In this document: piece by piece, positions 14,366 through 23,089 of the stretch
Position numbering within the stretch: position 1 is the first letter of the stretch
How the letters are laid out: every line of letters starts with the position of its first letter
Source: Desulfosarcina widdelii
Lineage (GTDB): Bacteria; Desulfobacterota; Desulfobacteria; Desulfobacterales; Desulfosarcinaceae
Assembly (NCBI RefSeq): GCF_009688965.1
Contig: NZ_AP021875.1
Coordinates: 3,410,001-3,474,000, forward strand
Direction of reading: 5' to 3'
Length of the DNA: 64,000 nt
The notes under the pieces: generated by a model
What the model saw: only the letters and a program-made list of their open reading frames with translations
What the model was told of the DNA's origin: nothing
The model's database searches: none
Program-made: the position numbers and the translations under genes

Positions 14366-17188
14366 TTAAATTTTCTCGATCCTCGTTTTTATGTACTTGA
14401 GCAGGGGGGTCCCTCCCATTTCCTCAGAGATGTTGGGCTTTTGAATGCCGGGTGGATTCTGCCCGCCGAATTGGGGGAACTTGGGATCGCCCTCCAGCCC
14501 CCGCAAGTGACCGAAACCACCGGCGGCGCCCAATATACCGGGCATGATATCGTAAGTGGGATGCGCTGTCATCTCCACCTGTCCCCATGGGGACTTGAGC
14601 CTGACCCGGTCACCTTCGGAAATTTGAAGATCATGGGCATCCATCTTGTTGATCCACAAGGGATTCGAACTCATTGACTTCATAAGCGCCCAGTCGCTGA
14701 ATGTGGAAGAGTGCTCATGCTCGAAAATACGGAAATTCCCGAAGTGAAACGGATAGGTGGCATCGGTGGCCAGGTCTGGCGGACCGTCATGATAGTTGGG
14801 CAGCGGATCCACACCTTTTTCCTGGGCTACCGGGTTGACAAAATTGTACTTTCCGGTTTTAGTATTGCCCGATGAGCCATATCCCTCCGGTGGATTGAGA
14901 GAGCCCCACTTTTTGTATTTATAGTAGGATGCTTCGTCCGTAATCACATAGCCTTTCTTCTTCAACTGGTCCAGAGTGCATGGCAATCCGTCCAACTGGT
15001 TTTCAAACGCTTCCTCGATGGTTTTCCATGGGAAAAAGTGGCCCAATCCCATCCGGTCAGCCAGTTCCATGGTGATCCAGTACATGGACTTGGATTGATA
15101 CAGCGGTGGGATCACCTCGGCCCAATAACTAATCTGGGCTTCATACAGCCAGTCGGGTTTGATCTGGCTCTGCTCAAGCCAGGTGGCGTCCGGCAGAACA
15201 ACATCACACAAAAGCGCTGTATTGCACATGAAGGCGTCAATACAGACCTTGAATTTCATCTTATTGATCGCTTCGGTGATTGCTTCCTGGTTTCCCCAAC
15301 TCAGCACCGGATCGCCAAAATAGCAGATCATCCCCTCAAGCTTACCGGAATCGACATCATCAAGCAGGTAGGCAGGGGCCCACCCGGACCACATGCCCAG
15401 TTTGTTCAATTTGGGCGCGTTGCCTTTGGGTGGCTTTTCCTGGCCTTTGCCCCAGGCAGGCTTAAGCTTGCGTTTGAATGGCAGCGAAGGACCGCCCGGC
15501 GCATCGAATGTGCCGCACAGCCCGTTCAATGCCTGGAGAGCAGCGGTAGCATACATACCGTTGGGAACCTGGGCCAGTCCTGTCCACGACATGGCGCCCT
15601 TGGCCGTCGATTTGGCGAATTCAAGGGCAATGCGCTCGATGGTTTCAGCCGGAACACCGCTGATTCGGGAAGCCCAAGTCGGTGTTTTGGGGGTATCGTC
15701 GTCTTCCCCCATCACTCGCTTTTTGAACTCTTCGAATCCGGTCGTCCAATTCGCCACGAAATCCCTGTCGTAAAGCCCGTTTTTAATGATGACATGGCAC
15801 ATGGCAAGAGCGACCGCCGCATCCGTGGACGGCTTGATTGGGATCCATTCCGTTGCCAGGGCCGCCGTTTCAGAACGCCTCGGGTCCAGCACCACCAGTT
15901 TGGCTCCCCGGGCAACAGCCGCTTTTAGCTGGGCCGTTTTTCTCTGACCATAGGAGGTAGACAGTTCGTTCATCCCGAAATGGAGAATGTAGTCCGCCTC
16001 CTGGTAATTGATCCATGGCCGCTTGTCGCTCAGGTTATGCTCGTTGGACATGCGGTTGGCGTTGTCGCACATGGGGCGATGGGTGGTCTTGGGGCATCCC
16101 AGATGATCGAAAAGCGCTTCATGGATCCAATTGGTAAAGTCATTGCCCCGCATGTACCCGATCCGGTTCGGATCCAACGATTTAAAATCTGCGACGACTT
16201 TATCGAGTGCTTCATCCCACGAAGCTTTTCGAAAACGACCATTTTCCTTGATTAGCGGCGATTTAAGTCGGTAGGCCGAATAGACGTGGTGCCTTGCAGA
16301 TGCGCCCTTGGGGCAAAGCCGCCCGCCACCTTTAATATCTCCCTGCAATCCTGCTGTGGACATCAACACCCCATCCTTGAGCTTGGCGGTCATCCCGCAC
16401 AGCGCCCCGCAGGCGTAGCAATGGGTCGGCACGGTCCGGGCCGGAAGAGGATCGATCGCTCCCGGTTTCAAAAGAAAGGACTCTTTTGCCAGAGGCAAAA
16501 GTCTAAACACCTTGCCGAGTTCAATCAAATCGGCTGCCGGGTCCACGGGTGCCACTTCCTCACGGGGAACGGATTCCAAGTGGGCCACATACAGATACGC
16601 TAGGGTCAGTTCCGCAAAAGCTTTGTAAAAACCGGACTTGTCGGCGGAATGAAGAACAGCACAAAATTCCGTTCGCCAAGCCATATGCCGCCGTCCGAAA
16701 TCCTTGCGGGTTTCTGCTGCGGACCTGTCGCCGACCTCCTCCCGCCGGTTCAGTTCGGCCAGAAAATCAAATTCGACGGAGATGTGATCTTCCGGCTCCG
16801 GATACTGCGGATCTTTGTGAAGGCTATGTTTTCTTAAAGATTCCCTCATCTGAAAAACCGTCTCGCCGTAAAGTGTAGGTTCCCTGTCCGCGTAAAACGA
16901 TTCATAAGGAATAACCGGGTTGTCGCCGGCATTGAGAAAAAGATCCGCATATTCGTATTTCAGGTTCTGGAAGGTATCTATTCCTGCGCTGTCCATGAAC
17001 TCGAACAGCACATGTGTACCATGGCGCATCTCTTTTGAATAAAATCGTCCCGATGCATCCTTCAGGGCTTCCAGGAAAGCCTCGCTTTTTAGGGCCTTGT
17101 ATAGTTCTTCACTGATCTCGTCCGCGAAAATAGTAGCCAGAAATCGCTGAATGGTAAATCTTGCTGCGGCAAGTTCTTTGGTTTCCAT
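14366..17188 (-). CDS. TorD-like chaperone fused to a molybdopterin oxidoreductase
   Basis: About 940 residues. Residues 1-210 are a TorD/DmsD-type maturation chaperone (EDHISVEFDFLAEL around residue 135-146). After a linker comes a DMSO-reductase-family catalytic subunit. Its 4Fe-4S site is C-x2-C-x3-C-x27-C (YACGALC ... RLCPKGA, about 257-292). A cysteine in HRPMCDNANRM (about 374) could be the molybdenum ligand, as in polysulfide/thiosulfate reductases. A molybdopterin-dinucleotide-binding domain ends the protein. There is no Tat signal, so it should be cytoplasmic. ATG 17188 has GGAG upstream; ATG 17200 lacks one. No electron-transfer or membrane subunit is adjacent. The substrate is unknown. 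Confidence 0.85.
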   Translation of the reverse strand: METKELAAARFTIQRFLATIFADEISEELYKALKSEAFLEALKDASGRFYSKEMRHGTHVLFEFMDSAGIDTFQNLKYEYADLFLNAGDNPVIPYESFYADREPTLYGETVFQMRESLRKHSLHKDPQYPEPEDHISVEFDFLAELNRREEVGDRSAAETRKDFGRRHMAWRTEFCAVLHSADKSGFYKAFAELTLAYLYVAHLESVPREEVAPVDPAADLIELGKVFRLLPLAKESFLLKPGAIDPLPARTVPTHCYACGALCGMTAKLKDGVLMSTAGLQGDIKGGGRLCPKGASARHHVYSAYRLKSPLIKENGRFRKASWDEALDKVVADFKSLDPNRIGYMRGNDFTNWIHEALFDHLGCPKTTHRPMCDNANRMSNEHNLSDKRPWINYQEADYILHFGMNELSTSYGQRKTAQLKAAVARGAKLVVLDPRRSETAALATEWIPIKPSTDAAVALAMCHVIIKNGLYDRDFVANWTTGFEEFKKRVMGEDDDTPKTPTWASRISGVPAETIERIALEFAKSTAKGAMSWTGLAQVPNGMYATAALQALNGLCGTFDAPGGPSLPFKRKLKPAWGKGQEKPPKGNAPKLNKLGMWSGWAPAYLLDDVDSGKLEGMICYFGDPVLSWGNQEAITEAINKMKFKVCIDAFMCNTALLCDVVLPDATWLEQSQIKPDWLYEAQISYWAEVIPPLYQSKSMYWITMELADRMGLGHFFPWKTIEEAFENQLDGLPCTLDQLKKKGYVITDEASYYKYKKWGSLNPPEGYGSSGNTKTGKYNFVNPVAQEKGVDPLPNYHDGPPDLATDATYPFHFGNFRIFEHEHSSTFSDWALMKSMSSNPLWINKMDAHDLQISEGDRVRLKSPWGQVEMTAHPTYDIMPGILGAAGGFGHLRGLEGDPKFPQFGGQNPPGIQKPNISEEMGGTPLLKYIKTRIEKI

Positions 17189-17214
17189 GGTCTGCTCCAT
17201 AATGATTGGATGGA

Positions 17215-17586
17215 TTAAACGTTAAGGCTGCCTTTAATGGTGCTCTTCCCTTTCAAAAGGGCGCGTTTGAGACAGGCGTCCAATTCTTCCCTGACGATCG
17301 GCTTGAACAGAAACGAACAGGGGGCAAGCCTGAGCGCCCGGCGGACTTCCATAATGTCGGGAGCATCACAAAAGATCACCACCTTGAAATTAGGGGATAT
17401 CTCCCGTAAATGTTTGATCATGTCGATGCCTTCAGCATTTGATAAAAGCGCGATATCCACTTTGTTTTCCCGGGCAAAATCGATCGTTTCTCCGGGATCG
17501 TTGAATGTTGCGACATCGTGCCCCAAGGAAGACACTACATCCCAGTTCATTGCCAGATCGGAATCGTAGGCCAGTATTTGAGCCAT
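17215..17586 (-). CDS. Degenerate response-regulator receiver, upstream of TorD-MopB
   Basis: 123 residues with a receiver (CheY-like) fold and no output domain. The acidic pair is only partly kept (YDSD, D8/D10). The usual phosphate-accepting Asp is replaced: VDIALLSN has Ser49 where Asp is expected. The conserved Lys is present (FKP, K95). It therefore probably does not take phosphate and may act as a protein-binding pseudo-receiver. Good Shine-Dalgarno (GGAGGTG). It ends 26 bp before the TorD-MopB start, so the two are likely co-transcribed. Confidence 0.75.
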   Translation of the reverse strand: MAQILAYDSDLAMNWDVVSSLGHDVATFNDPGETIDFARENKVDIALLSNAEGIDMIKHLREISPNFKVVIFCDAPDIMEVRRALRLAPCSFLFKPIVREELDACLKRALLKGKSTIKGSLNV

Positions 17587-17599
17587 AGTTCACCTCCTG

Positions 17600-18002
17600 A
17601 AATAAATTCGTTAGAGTCCTTGTACGACAGAATCATTTTCCATCAGTTGCAAAACTATTTATTTTACATCATCTTCCAAAATCACATGATCAGGCAATCA
17701 AGCGGCTGGCGCGCCAGAGGAGATCGTCACCATGCATTATTTCCGGCACCGGCGACGGGTGATAAATGAATATATTCGAAAGCGTTTTTAGACGCATCTG
17801 TATAGAGCATTATCCCATAACTCGTAATTATTGGTCTTTTCCGGTAATGTCAAGAAAAACCAAGAATGACATCATAACGTTGTCCGTTCGCATCATTTTG
17901 ATTTCAGTTTGTTTTCGTACATCTTTTTCCTGTTGATGACGTCGGTGGTCATAACGGGGGAGAAGTTACCGGAAGGGGGCGGGGTGCCGGAAAAATAAAC
18001 AA
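17600..18002. other. Intergenic region upstream of the pseudo-receiver
   Basis: About 400 bp with no supported gene. Part is A+T-rich (17640-17690, 17760-17930) and may hold the leftward promoter of the pseudo-receiver/TorD-MopB pair. No clear hexamer pair stands out. Confidence 0.4.
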
Positions 18003-18045
18003 GCCCGGAAATCCGATTTCATCATACCGAATCGGATTTCCGGGC
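18003..18045. terminator. Strong 16-bp hairpin
   Basis: GCCCGGAAATCCGATT (18003-18018) and AATCGGATTTCCGGGC (18030-18045) form a perfect stem with an 11-base loop. On the minus strand it is followed by TTGTTTATTTTT. It could be a terminator or a dispersed palindrome. No clear minus-strand gene reads into it. Confidence 0.55.
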
Positions 18046-18109
18046 GGCAGGGATAGCAATCGGTTTGCTATTCTGCTTCCTTTAGCATATTGAACGGGAA
18101 ATCAGGCAC

Positions 18110-18355
18110 ATGAAAAAATCCGTGGAAATTTCGCCGGGACAGCAGCGGCTCTTTCAGGATCAGTCCGGTCGCTGCGTCCTTCTTCACAAGACCGGTATCG
18201 CCGTGTCTTTCTGGCTGACTGAAGACAACGCCGTGCATGTGGTGGACCGGATCGAGGGAATCGACTTTAAAAAGACCGGCAGCCAGTTGATACGCGAAGG
18301 ATGGAAATGCATCGGACCGGGAATGGACTATGCCTGGCTGATAGAAAAAACGTAA
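18110..18355 (+). CDS. Small hypothetical protein whose stop lies in a repeat
   Basis: 81 residues, mixed alpha/beta composition, including LLHKTGIAVSFWLTEDNAVHVVDRIEG and REGWKCIGPGMDYAWLIEK. The translation looks like a genuine globular protein, unlike the overlapping minus-strand frame 18068-18409. No family is recognised. The TAA stop is part of the GTAAGCG that begins the 109-bp palindromic repeat, so the present C-terminus may have been set by repeat insertion. The ribosome binding site is weak (CAGG). Confidence 0.5.
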   Translation: MKKSVEISPGQQRLFQDQSGRCVLLHKTGIAVSFWLTEDNAVHVVDRIEGIDFKKTGSQLIREGWKCIGPGMDYAWLIEKT

Positions 18356-18460
18356 GCGCTCACAGGGTACCGAATCTGATTTGTTCCCGGGCGCTTGAAG
18401 GTTGACCAAACCGTCTGCGTGCCCGGTGCCTCACAGCTGCGGCACCCTGCAGACGCTTAC
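18352..18460. repeat. 109-bp palindromic dispersed repeat, copy 1
   Basis: Bounded by GTAAGCG and CGCTTAC, with inner inverted arms CACAGGGTACCG / CGGCACCCTG. About 88 percent identical to the reverse complement of 23781-23887. The copies share the central segment CTTGAAGGTTGACCAAACCG. MITE- or REP-like element. Confidence 0.75.
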
Positions 18461-18604
18461 TGATCAGGCAGCTGTGGCACATTAGGCATTTCAACCCCGT
18501 GAACGGGTAAAAAAAAACGGATGGGCAATGGGGCGTTTAGTGAAACGCCATGGCAAGGCCAGGGCAAGAGCCCTTTTCGAAGACGCCGGTCCCATGCAAA
18601 CCGG

Positions 18605-18958
18605 CTAATCGGGCCTGCAGACGTCCTGCCCGAGGTTTTCGAGAACGGAAAGTTTTTTGTCGGCAGGCGTTTGTTTGATGCGATATTCCAGCTTGAGTGC
18701 ATCGCTTTTGGTCATGCCGGCGCTGGCGGCCAGAAGCTTCACCGGTCTGCGGGATCGGGTGTATTTGGCACCGGTTCCCTGGTTATGGCACTCCAGCCGT
18801 TTTTCCAGATCGCTGCTGATCCCGCAATACAGTGAATGATCGCTGCACCGGACCAGGTATACGACCCAATTCTTCTCCAGTTTCGACAAGCGATGCGCTC
18901 CTTTGGTTTCCTGGCCGGCTTCAAGATCCGTTGAATCCTGACTGATGGATATCGCCAT
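18605..18958 (-). CDS. GIY-YIG nuclease-superfamily protein
   Basis: 117 residues. The GIY-YIG core is WVVYLVRCSDHSLYCGISSD (VYL and YCG stand for GIY and YIG) followed by LEKRLECHNQG, with the catalytic Arg in that helix, then the GAKYTRSRRPVKLL strand. This is the small stand-alone YhbQ/UPF0213 branch, which has no known recognition domain. Family members cleave DNA or are of unknown role. An extra 28-residue polar N-terminus precedes the core, so a shorter start is possible. It is not in an operon. Confidence 0.85.
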   Translation of the reverse strand: MAISISQDSTDLEAGQETKGAHRLSKLEKNWVVYLVRCSDHSLYCGISSDLEKRLECHNQGTGAKYTRSRRPVKLLAASAGMTKSDALKLEYRIKQTPADKKLSVLENLGQDVCRPD

Positions 18959-19083
18959 TTTGGGCTTGCGCTATAACGACGGTCAACGTTAAATTTTTTT
19001 GGGTCAGACCTTTTATAGCACATCCGCTTTGCGTTTTAACTCATCGAACCTTCGACGTCCACAATTCACCAGGGAGGCGATCC

Positions 19084-20040
19084 GTGAAACAGTTCACTCA
19101 TGCCTGGCTGGCGTTTACGGCTATCAAACGCCTGGAGAATGCCAGTTTGACCGACAACAACCGAACCATTGCCGACGACCTGATCCGCTGGTTCAAGAAC
19201 AACAAGGACGGCGTGATCCGGGGTGCCTGGTACCCGGATTCGGTTATAAAAGACAACGCCAACAGCCATGTCCTCAAATTTACCCCGGCAGCGGCCGGCG
19301 ACAGCCGGTTCAAGGAGCTGCCCAGCACCAGCCTCATGCGCGATTACCGTACAGCCTCAGGCCTTTATCAGCAGCCGTATGCGATCGATCCAGACGACAA
19401 CCTTCCCGACCGCTGCGAAGCCCTGGCCCACGCGGTGATCGACAACCTGAAGATCCAGTTCAACGAAGAGAAGGGTTCGGCCGTGGCGGCGACGGACAAC
19501 CACATCGCCCAACTGCTGTTCATGCTCAGCCATTACGTATCCGATGCCCACATGCCCCTTCACTGCGACAGCCGCAGTTTTTCATCGGGAGCGGATATCC
19601 ACGGCCACATCGAAAAGCAATGGGAAAAGGCCGTCGAGGAGCGCTGCCGGATCGATGTCCTTAACCAGCGGTTCATCTATGACGCGGGAGGCTACCCGCT
19701 GTACGATCCCCAACTAACGGCCCCCGATGACGGTTCGGTGCTGTCGCTGGTGGAAGCCGAACTCGACGCCCGGCCCTTTCGCATCGGCTGGGCTGGCGAC
19801 AACAACAATGTCTGGGATTTTATCACCGCCGTATGCCAGCACAGCTACCTGGCGGCCTATGCCTTGATTCCGCAAGGACACGATCACACCACCGTGACCA
19901 CCGCCACCTATCCGCACCTCAATCCGGCTGTCACCTTCGAGGGCTGGAGCGTTGCGGTCCTGGCCGATGCCGTCGATTCCATTTCCCGTATCTGGTTTCG
20001 CATCTGGCGCAGGTATCTGAACTGGGAAATGGATCAATAA
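19084..20040 (+). CDS. S1/P1-nuclease- or phospholipase-C-like zinc hydrolase
   Basis: 318 residues. The zinc-ligand pattern of the S1/P1 nuclease and phospholipase C superfamily is visible: an N-terminal FTHAW, YPDSV with an acidic ligand (about residue 50), and HYVSDAHMPLHCD, matching H-x3-D-x-H-x-P-L-H, followed by DIHGHIEKQW. Members hydrolyse nucleic acids or phospholipids with three zinc ions. No signal peptide is seen, which is unusual since most relatives are secreted. GGGAGG precedes the GTG/ATG area (start 19084). It stands alone. Confidence 0.65.
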   Translation: MKQFTHAWLAFTAIKRLENASLTDNNRTIADDLIRWFKNNKDGVIRGAWYPDSVIKDNANSHVLKFTPAAAGDSRFKELPSTSLMRDYRTASGLYQQPYAIDPDDNLPDRCEALAHAVIDNLKIQFNEEKGSAVAATDNHIAQLLFMLSHYVSDAHMPLHCDSRSFSSGADIHGHIEKQWEKAVEERCRIDVLNQRFIYDAGGYPLYDPQLTAPDDGSVLSLVEAELDARPFRIGWAGDNNNVWDFITAVCQHSYLAAYALIPQGHDHTTVTTATYPHLNPAVTFEGWSVAVLADAVDSISRIWFRIWRRYLNWEMDQ

Positions 20041-20163
20041 AATAATGCATTTGATGACATCCATGTCCGCCCCCACAGCCATCGGCACCATCGCAATCAA
20101 AAACCGGTTCGTTCATTCGGCCAACCATAAGGCGATGGTTTTGGATTTCATCCGGCAGGTATG

Positions 20164-20192
20164 GGGTTCCCACGCTCAGAGCGTGGGAACCC
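20164..20192. repeat. REP-like palindrome GGGTTCCCACGCTC-A-GAGCGTGGGAACCC
   Basis: A perfect 14-bp stem with a one-base loop. Palindromes with this GTTCCCACGC arm are widespread dispersed repeats in proteobacteria, often linked to RAYT (TnpA-REP) transposases. None is seen here. It lies between convergent genes and may also help end transcription. Confidence 0.75.
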
Positions 20193-20225
20193 GACAACTG
20201 GAGTATTATAGGGAACCGTAATCGA

Positions 20226-21467
20226 TTATTTGCGCAGACGGTAATTTTTTGAGGTGGGCGTTGCTCCATGCCGTCTTTTTCGGCCTCTGAGAAATTTTCG
20301 CTGTGGTTGTTCAGACGCAGCCAGACGGCTGATACGATCCATCGATGGGTCGCCATAGTCAAACGCAGGTAAAATGCGTTGCTCGATGGTAGAACCCATC
20401 ACCCGATTAATGGCGTGCACCATTTTCCTGTCTTCATGGGTAACAAGGGTAAACGCTTCGCCACTGCGGGTCGCGCGGCCTGTTCGTCCGATGCGGTGAA
20501 TGTATGCATCGGGGGTGGAAGGAATATCAAAGTTGATGACATGCGAAATCCGGGTAACATCTATTCCTCGGGCAGCAATGTCGGTGGCCACCATAATCTG
20601 AAATTTACCGTCACGGAAGCCTTCGAGCGATGCCCGACGGCGGGACTGGGAAAGATTTCCCTCCAGCGACGTCGAGTTGTATCCTGCCGCGGAAAGCTTT
20701 TTTCCCAGGCTTCTGGCGCGATGCTTGGTTCTGGTGAAAACCAGCACGGATCGGGTATCCGTATTTTTCAGAAGCTGTAAAAGCAATGCCGTTTTTAATT
20801 GCTGCGAAACCGGATAAAATGCGTGACTGACCGTATCGGCTGGTGCGGTGATGCCGACCTGGACCGTGGCGGGGTCGTGCAGGATGTTTTTGGCCAAATG
20901 CCGGATTTCCGGAGGCATGGTTGCCGAGAAGACCATCGTCTGGCGTTCGGCCGGCAGATGGCTGACAATCCGCCTGATATCGGGAAGGAAGCCCATATCC
21001 AGCATCTGATCGGCTTCATCCAGGACCAGCACTTCCAGCCTGGAAAGATCGATGCTGCTGCGACCGATATGGTCAAGCAGGCGACCGGGACAGGCCACAA
21101 CGATATCGGCCCGCTTCAGATTTTGAATCTGCCGATGGATTCCCACACCGCCATAGACAGCAACGCTTCTGAGGTGCGTGTGATGTCCGAGCGTTTTAAC
21201 CGCTTGATGAATCTGTTCAGCCAGTTCGCGGGTTGGTGCAACGATCAGGGCGCGAGTAATTCCGTGATGTCCTTTCATCAGCCGATGGAGTATCGGAAGA
21301 ACGAATGCCGCGGTTTTACCCGTGCCCGTTTGTGCCAGCCCCATCACGTCCTGGCCTTCAACGATATGGGGGATCGCCCGCTTTTGAATCGGTGTCGGGC
21401 TTTTGAAATCCGCTGCGGCAACACCAGCGGCAACCATGGGATGAAAATGAAAAACGTCAAAATTCAA
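20226..21467 (-). CDS. rhlE: DEAD-box ATP-dependent RNA helicase
   Basis: 413 residues with all helicase motifs: Q motif (FKSPTPIQKRAIP), motif I (AQTGTGKT), Ia (PTRELAEQ), Ib/TPGR variant (CPGRLLD), II (VLDEADQMLDMGF), III (FSATMP), then V and VI (VATDIAARGIDV, YIHRIGRTGR). The short basic C-terminal tail fits RhlE. It unwinds RNA duplexes in ribosome assembly or mRNA decay. It uses a TTG start with GAAGG upstream. A terminator-like hairpin sits just 28 bp before the start (see 21495-21524), suggesting leader control. Confidence 0.92.
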   Translation of the reverse strand: MNFDVFHFHPMVAAGVAAADFKSPTPIQKRAIPHIVEGQDVMGLAQTGTGKTAAFVLPILHRLMKGHHGITRALIVAPTRELAEQIHQAVKTLGHHTHLRSVAVYGGVGIHRQIQNLKRADIVVACPGRLLDHIGRSSIDLSRLEVLVLDEADQMLDMGFLPDIRRIVSHLPAERQTMVFSATMPPEIRHLAKNILHDPATVQVGITAPADTVSHAFYPVSQQLKTALLLQLLKNTDTRSVLVFTRTKHRARSLGKKLSAAGYNSTSLEGNLSQSRRRASLEGFRDGKFQIMVATDIAARGIDVTRISHVINFDIPSTPDAYIHRIGRTGRATRSGEAFTLVTHEDRKMVHAINRVMGSTIEQRILPAFDYGDPSMDRISRLAASEQPQRKFLRGRKRRHGATPTSKNYRLRK

Positions 21468-21494
21468 TCGGTACCTTCTTTCTGTGCTCCAAAT

Positions 21495-21524
21495 GAAAAA
21501 AGCCCCGGAGAAATTCCGGGGCTT
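21495..21524 (-). terminator. Terminator or attenuator in the rhlE leader
   Basis: On the minus strand AGCCCCGGA-ATTTC-TCCGGGGCT is followed by six T, an excellent intrinsic terminator. It lies 116 bp beyond the HAD gene stop and only 28 bp before the rhlE start codon. It either ends the LON-HAD unit or regulates rhlE from within its leader. Confidence 0.8.
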
Positions 21525-21640
21525 ACGTGATTTTTAGTTACAACCAGGAACACCATTAATTGGTGGCGACCATACAGGCAACCTGGATTGCTGTCAAGCG
21601 ATTTGAAACGCTCGGTTTGGCTGCTGCAACACAATAGCCG

Positions 21641-22327
21641 TCAGATAAGAAGGTCGGGCAATTTCATGAGATCGCCAATTTCCGCGTCCGGACGCCCCGG
21701 CAGCCGCTCTTCGCTCTGGCCGAAACGGTTCACCCAAGCGACCTTGAAGCCAAAAGCGGACGCCCCCGCGGCATCCCACGCATTGGAGGACTGGAACACG
21801 ATCTCCTCGGGTTTGACCTTCAAACCGTCCACGGCAATGCGATAAACACGGGGATCGGGCTTGAAAATACCCACATCTTCAACGGAAAAATTTTTCTCGA
21901 TCAGCCCTTCGATTCCGGAGTTTTTGACTGCTGCATCGAGCATGGCCGGCGTCCCGTTGGATAAAATGGCCAGCCTCAGCCCCCTGTCTTTCAGGGTCGC
22001 AAGCGCTGCAGGCACCTCCGGATAGCAATCCAGCTTCAGATAGGCCTCCATGAGGTCCCGGCGAAGATCGGGATTGTCGATATGGTGCATGTCAAAGGCG
22101 AAGTCCAGCGCATCGCCGGTAACCTGCCAGAAGTCCGCATGATACCCCATCAGACTTCGCAGCCAGGTGTACTCCAACTGCTTGGTCCGCCACAGGATGG
22201 ACACCGGATCGGCACTGTCGCCCAGTCGGTGACGATGTTTTCCGACGGCCGAGTGTACATCGAAAAGCGTTCCGTAGGCATCGAACACGCAAGCCTTGAT
22301 TCCTTCGATGGTGCCGGTGATAGACAT
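21641..22327 (-). CDS. HAD hydrolase, (S)-2-haloacid dehalogenase type II
   Basis: 228 residues. The nucleophile is D16 in VFDAYGTLFD. The other motifs are LSNGT (motif II Ser/Asn), KPDPRVY (motif III Lys) and SSNAWDA (motif IV). This SSN-x-WD arrangement is typical of L-2-haloacid dehalogenases, which hydrolyse 2-haloacids to 2-hydroxyacids with inversion. Family members may have other substrates. GGAGG precedes the ATG. It follows the Lon-N-domain gene in the same direction with about 86 bp between. Confidence 0.88.
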   Translation of the reverse strand: MSITGTIEGIKACVFDAYGTLFDVHSAVGKHRHRLGDSADPVSILWRTKQLEYTWLRSLMGYHADFWQVTGDALDFAFDMHHIDNPDLRRDLMEAYLKLDCYPEVPAALATLKDRGLRLAILSNGTPAMLDAAVKNSGIEGLIEKNFSVEDVGIFKPDPRVYRIAVDGLKVKPEEIVFQSSNAWDAAGASAFGFKVAWVNRFGQSEERLPGRPDAEIGDLMKLPDLLI

Positions 22328-22413
22328 GAAGGCCTCCTTTCGAATTCATGGGGTGAGAACAACATTTTGATGATTTTTTGGTGTCACCGGAACAGCGATC
22401 CCGGCCCGCCCCG

Positions 22414-23082
22414 TCAGCCCTTCGATTGATCTTCCAATTCCCTGAGAATACTTTTTGTCGGATGGCCATTGCCGCTGATCAACTGCCGGATCTCCAGGGT
22501 CAGCCGATTGCGGGCCACGATTCGGGAAAGCGCCTGAACACACTTCTCCAGCCGTTCGAGAGGCGAGGTCATCTCGAGAATTCCCTGGCGTTCCGCGGGT
22601 GTAAAGCCTTCCATGGCCGCGATGGCAAAGGCGAGCGATTTCGGATCGACCGTTTCGCCGAGAGCTGACGGAAACCTGTCGATATCGGGCGACGATTCGA
22701 TCAGTTTTAAGGCGGCATTCACAGCCTGCTCCAGCTCGCGGACGGGGGCATCTTCGAGCGCATCGTCGAAGAAAAAAACGCGCGCCTCCATGTAGGAACG
22801 GTCCTGGAGCATCTCCCGGATGACGAAACGCTTGCCGCCACGGGTCATGATATCCATGCGGCCGTCATCGTAGCGCTTGAGAACTTTTGTGATCCGAGCC
22901 ATGCAGCCCACCGACCGGATGGACCCACCGTCGAACAGCACGATTCCGAAGGGCCTTTCTTGCGCCAGACATTCGGAAATCATCTGTTTATACCGTTCCT
23001 CGAAGATGTGCAGCGGCATATGCATGCCCGGCAGCAGAACCACACCCAGCGGAAAAAGTGGAATTTTTACGAATTCTGTCAT
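22414..23082 (-). CDS. Lon N-terminal (substrate-binding) domain protein
   Basis: 222 residues from ATG 23082, preceded by GAGG at 6 bases; an earlier in-frame ATG (23103) lies inside the previous gene. It contains the Lon substrate-binding domain, IPLFPLGVVLLPGMHMPLHIFEERYKQMI then GCMARITKVLKRYDDGRM (each split by variable loops), but no AAA ATPase or protease part. The C-terminal half is helical. Such stand-alone proteins are thought to bind misfolded or specific proteins; the role is not established. Its start is 8 bp past the stop of the metallo-hydrolase remnant. Confidence 0.85.
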   Translation of the reverse strand: MTEFVKIPLFPLGVVLLPGMHMPLHIFEERYKQMISECLAQERPFGIVLFDGGSIRSVGCMARITKVLKRYDDGRMDIMTRGGKRFVIREMLQDRSYMEARVFFFDDALEDAPVRELEQAVNAALKLIESSPDIDRFPSALGETVDPKSLAFAIAAMEGFTPAERQGILEMTSPLERLEKCVQALSRIVARNRLTLEIRQLISGNGHPTKSILRELEDQSKG

Positions 23083-23089
23083 GGGTACC

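Noticed and set aside
18068-18409. 113-codon minus-strand frame
   Set aside because: It overlaps the better plus-strand gene 18110-18355 and extends into the palindromic repeat.
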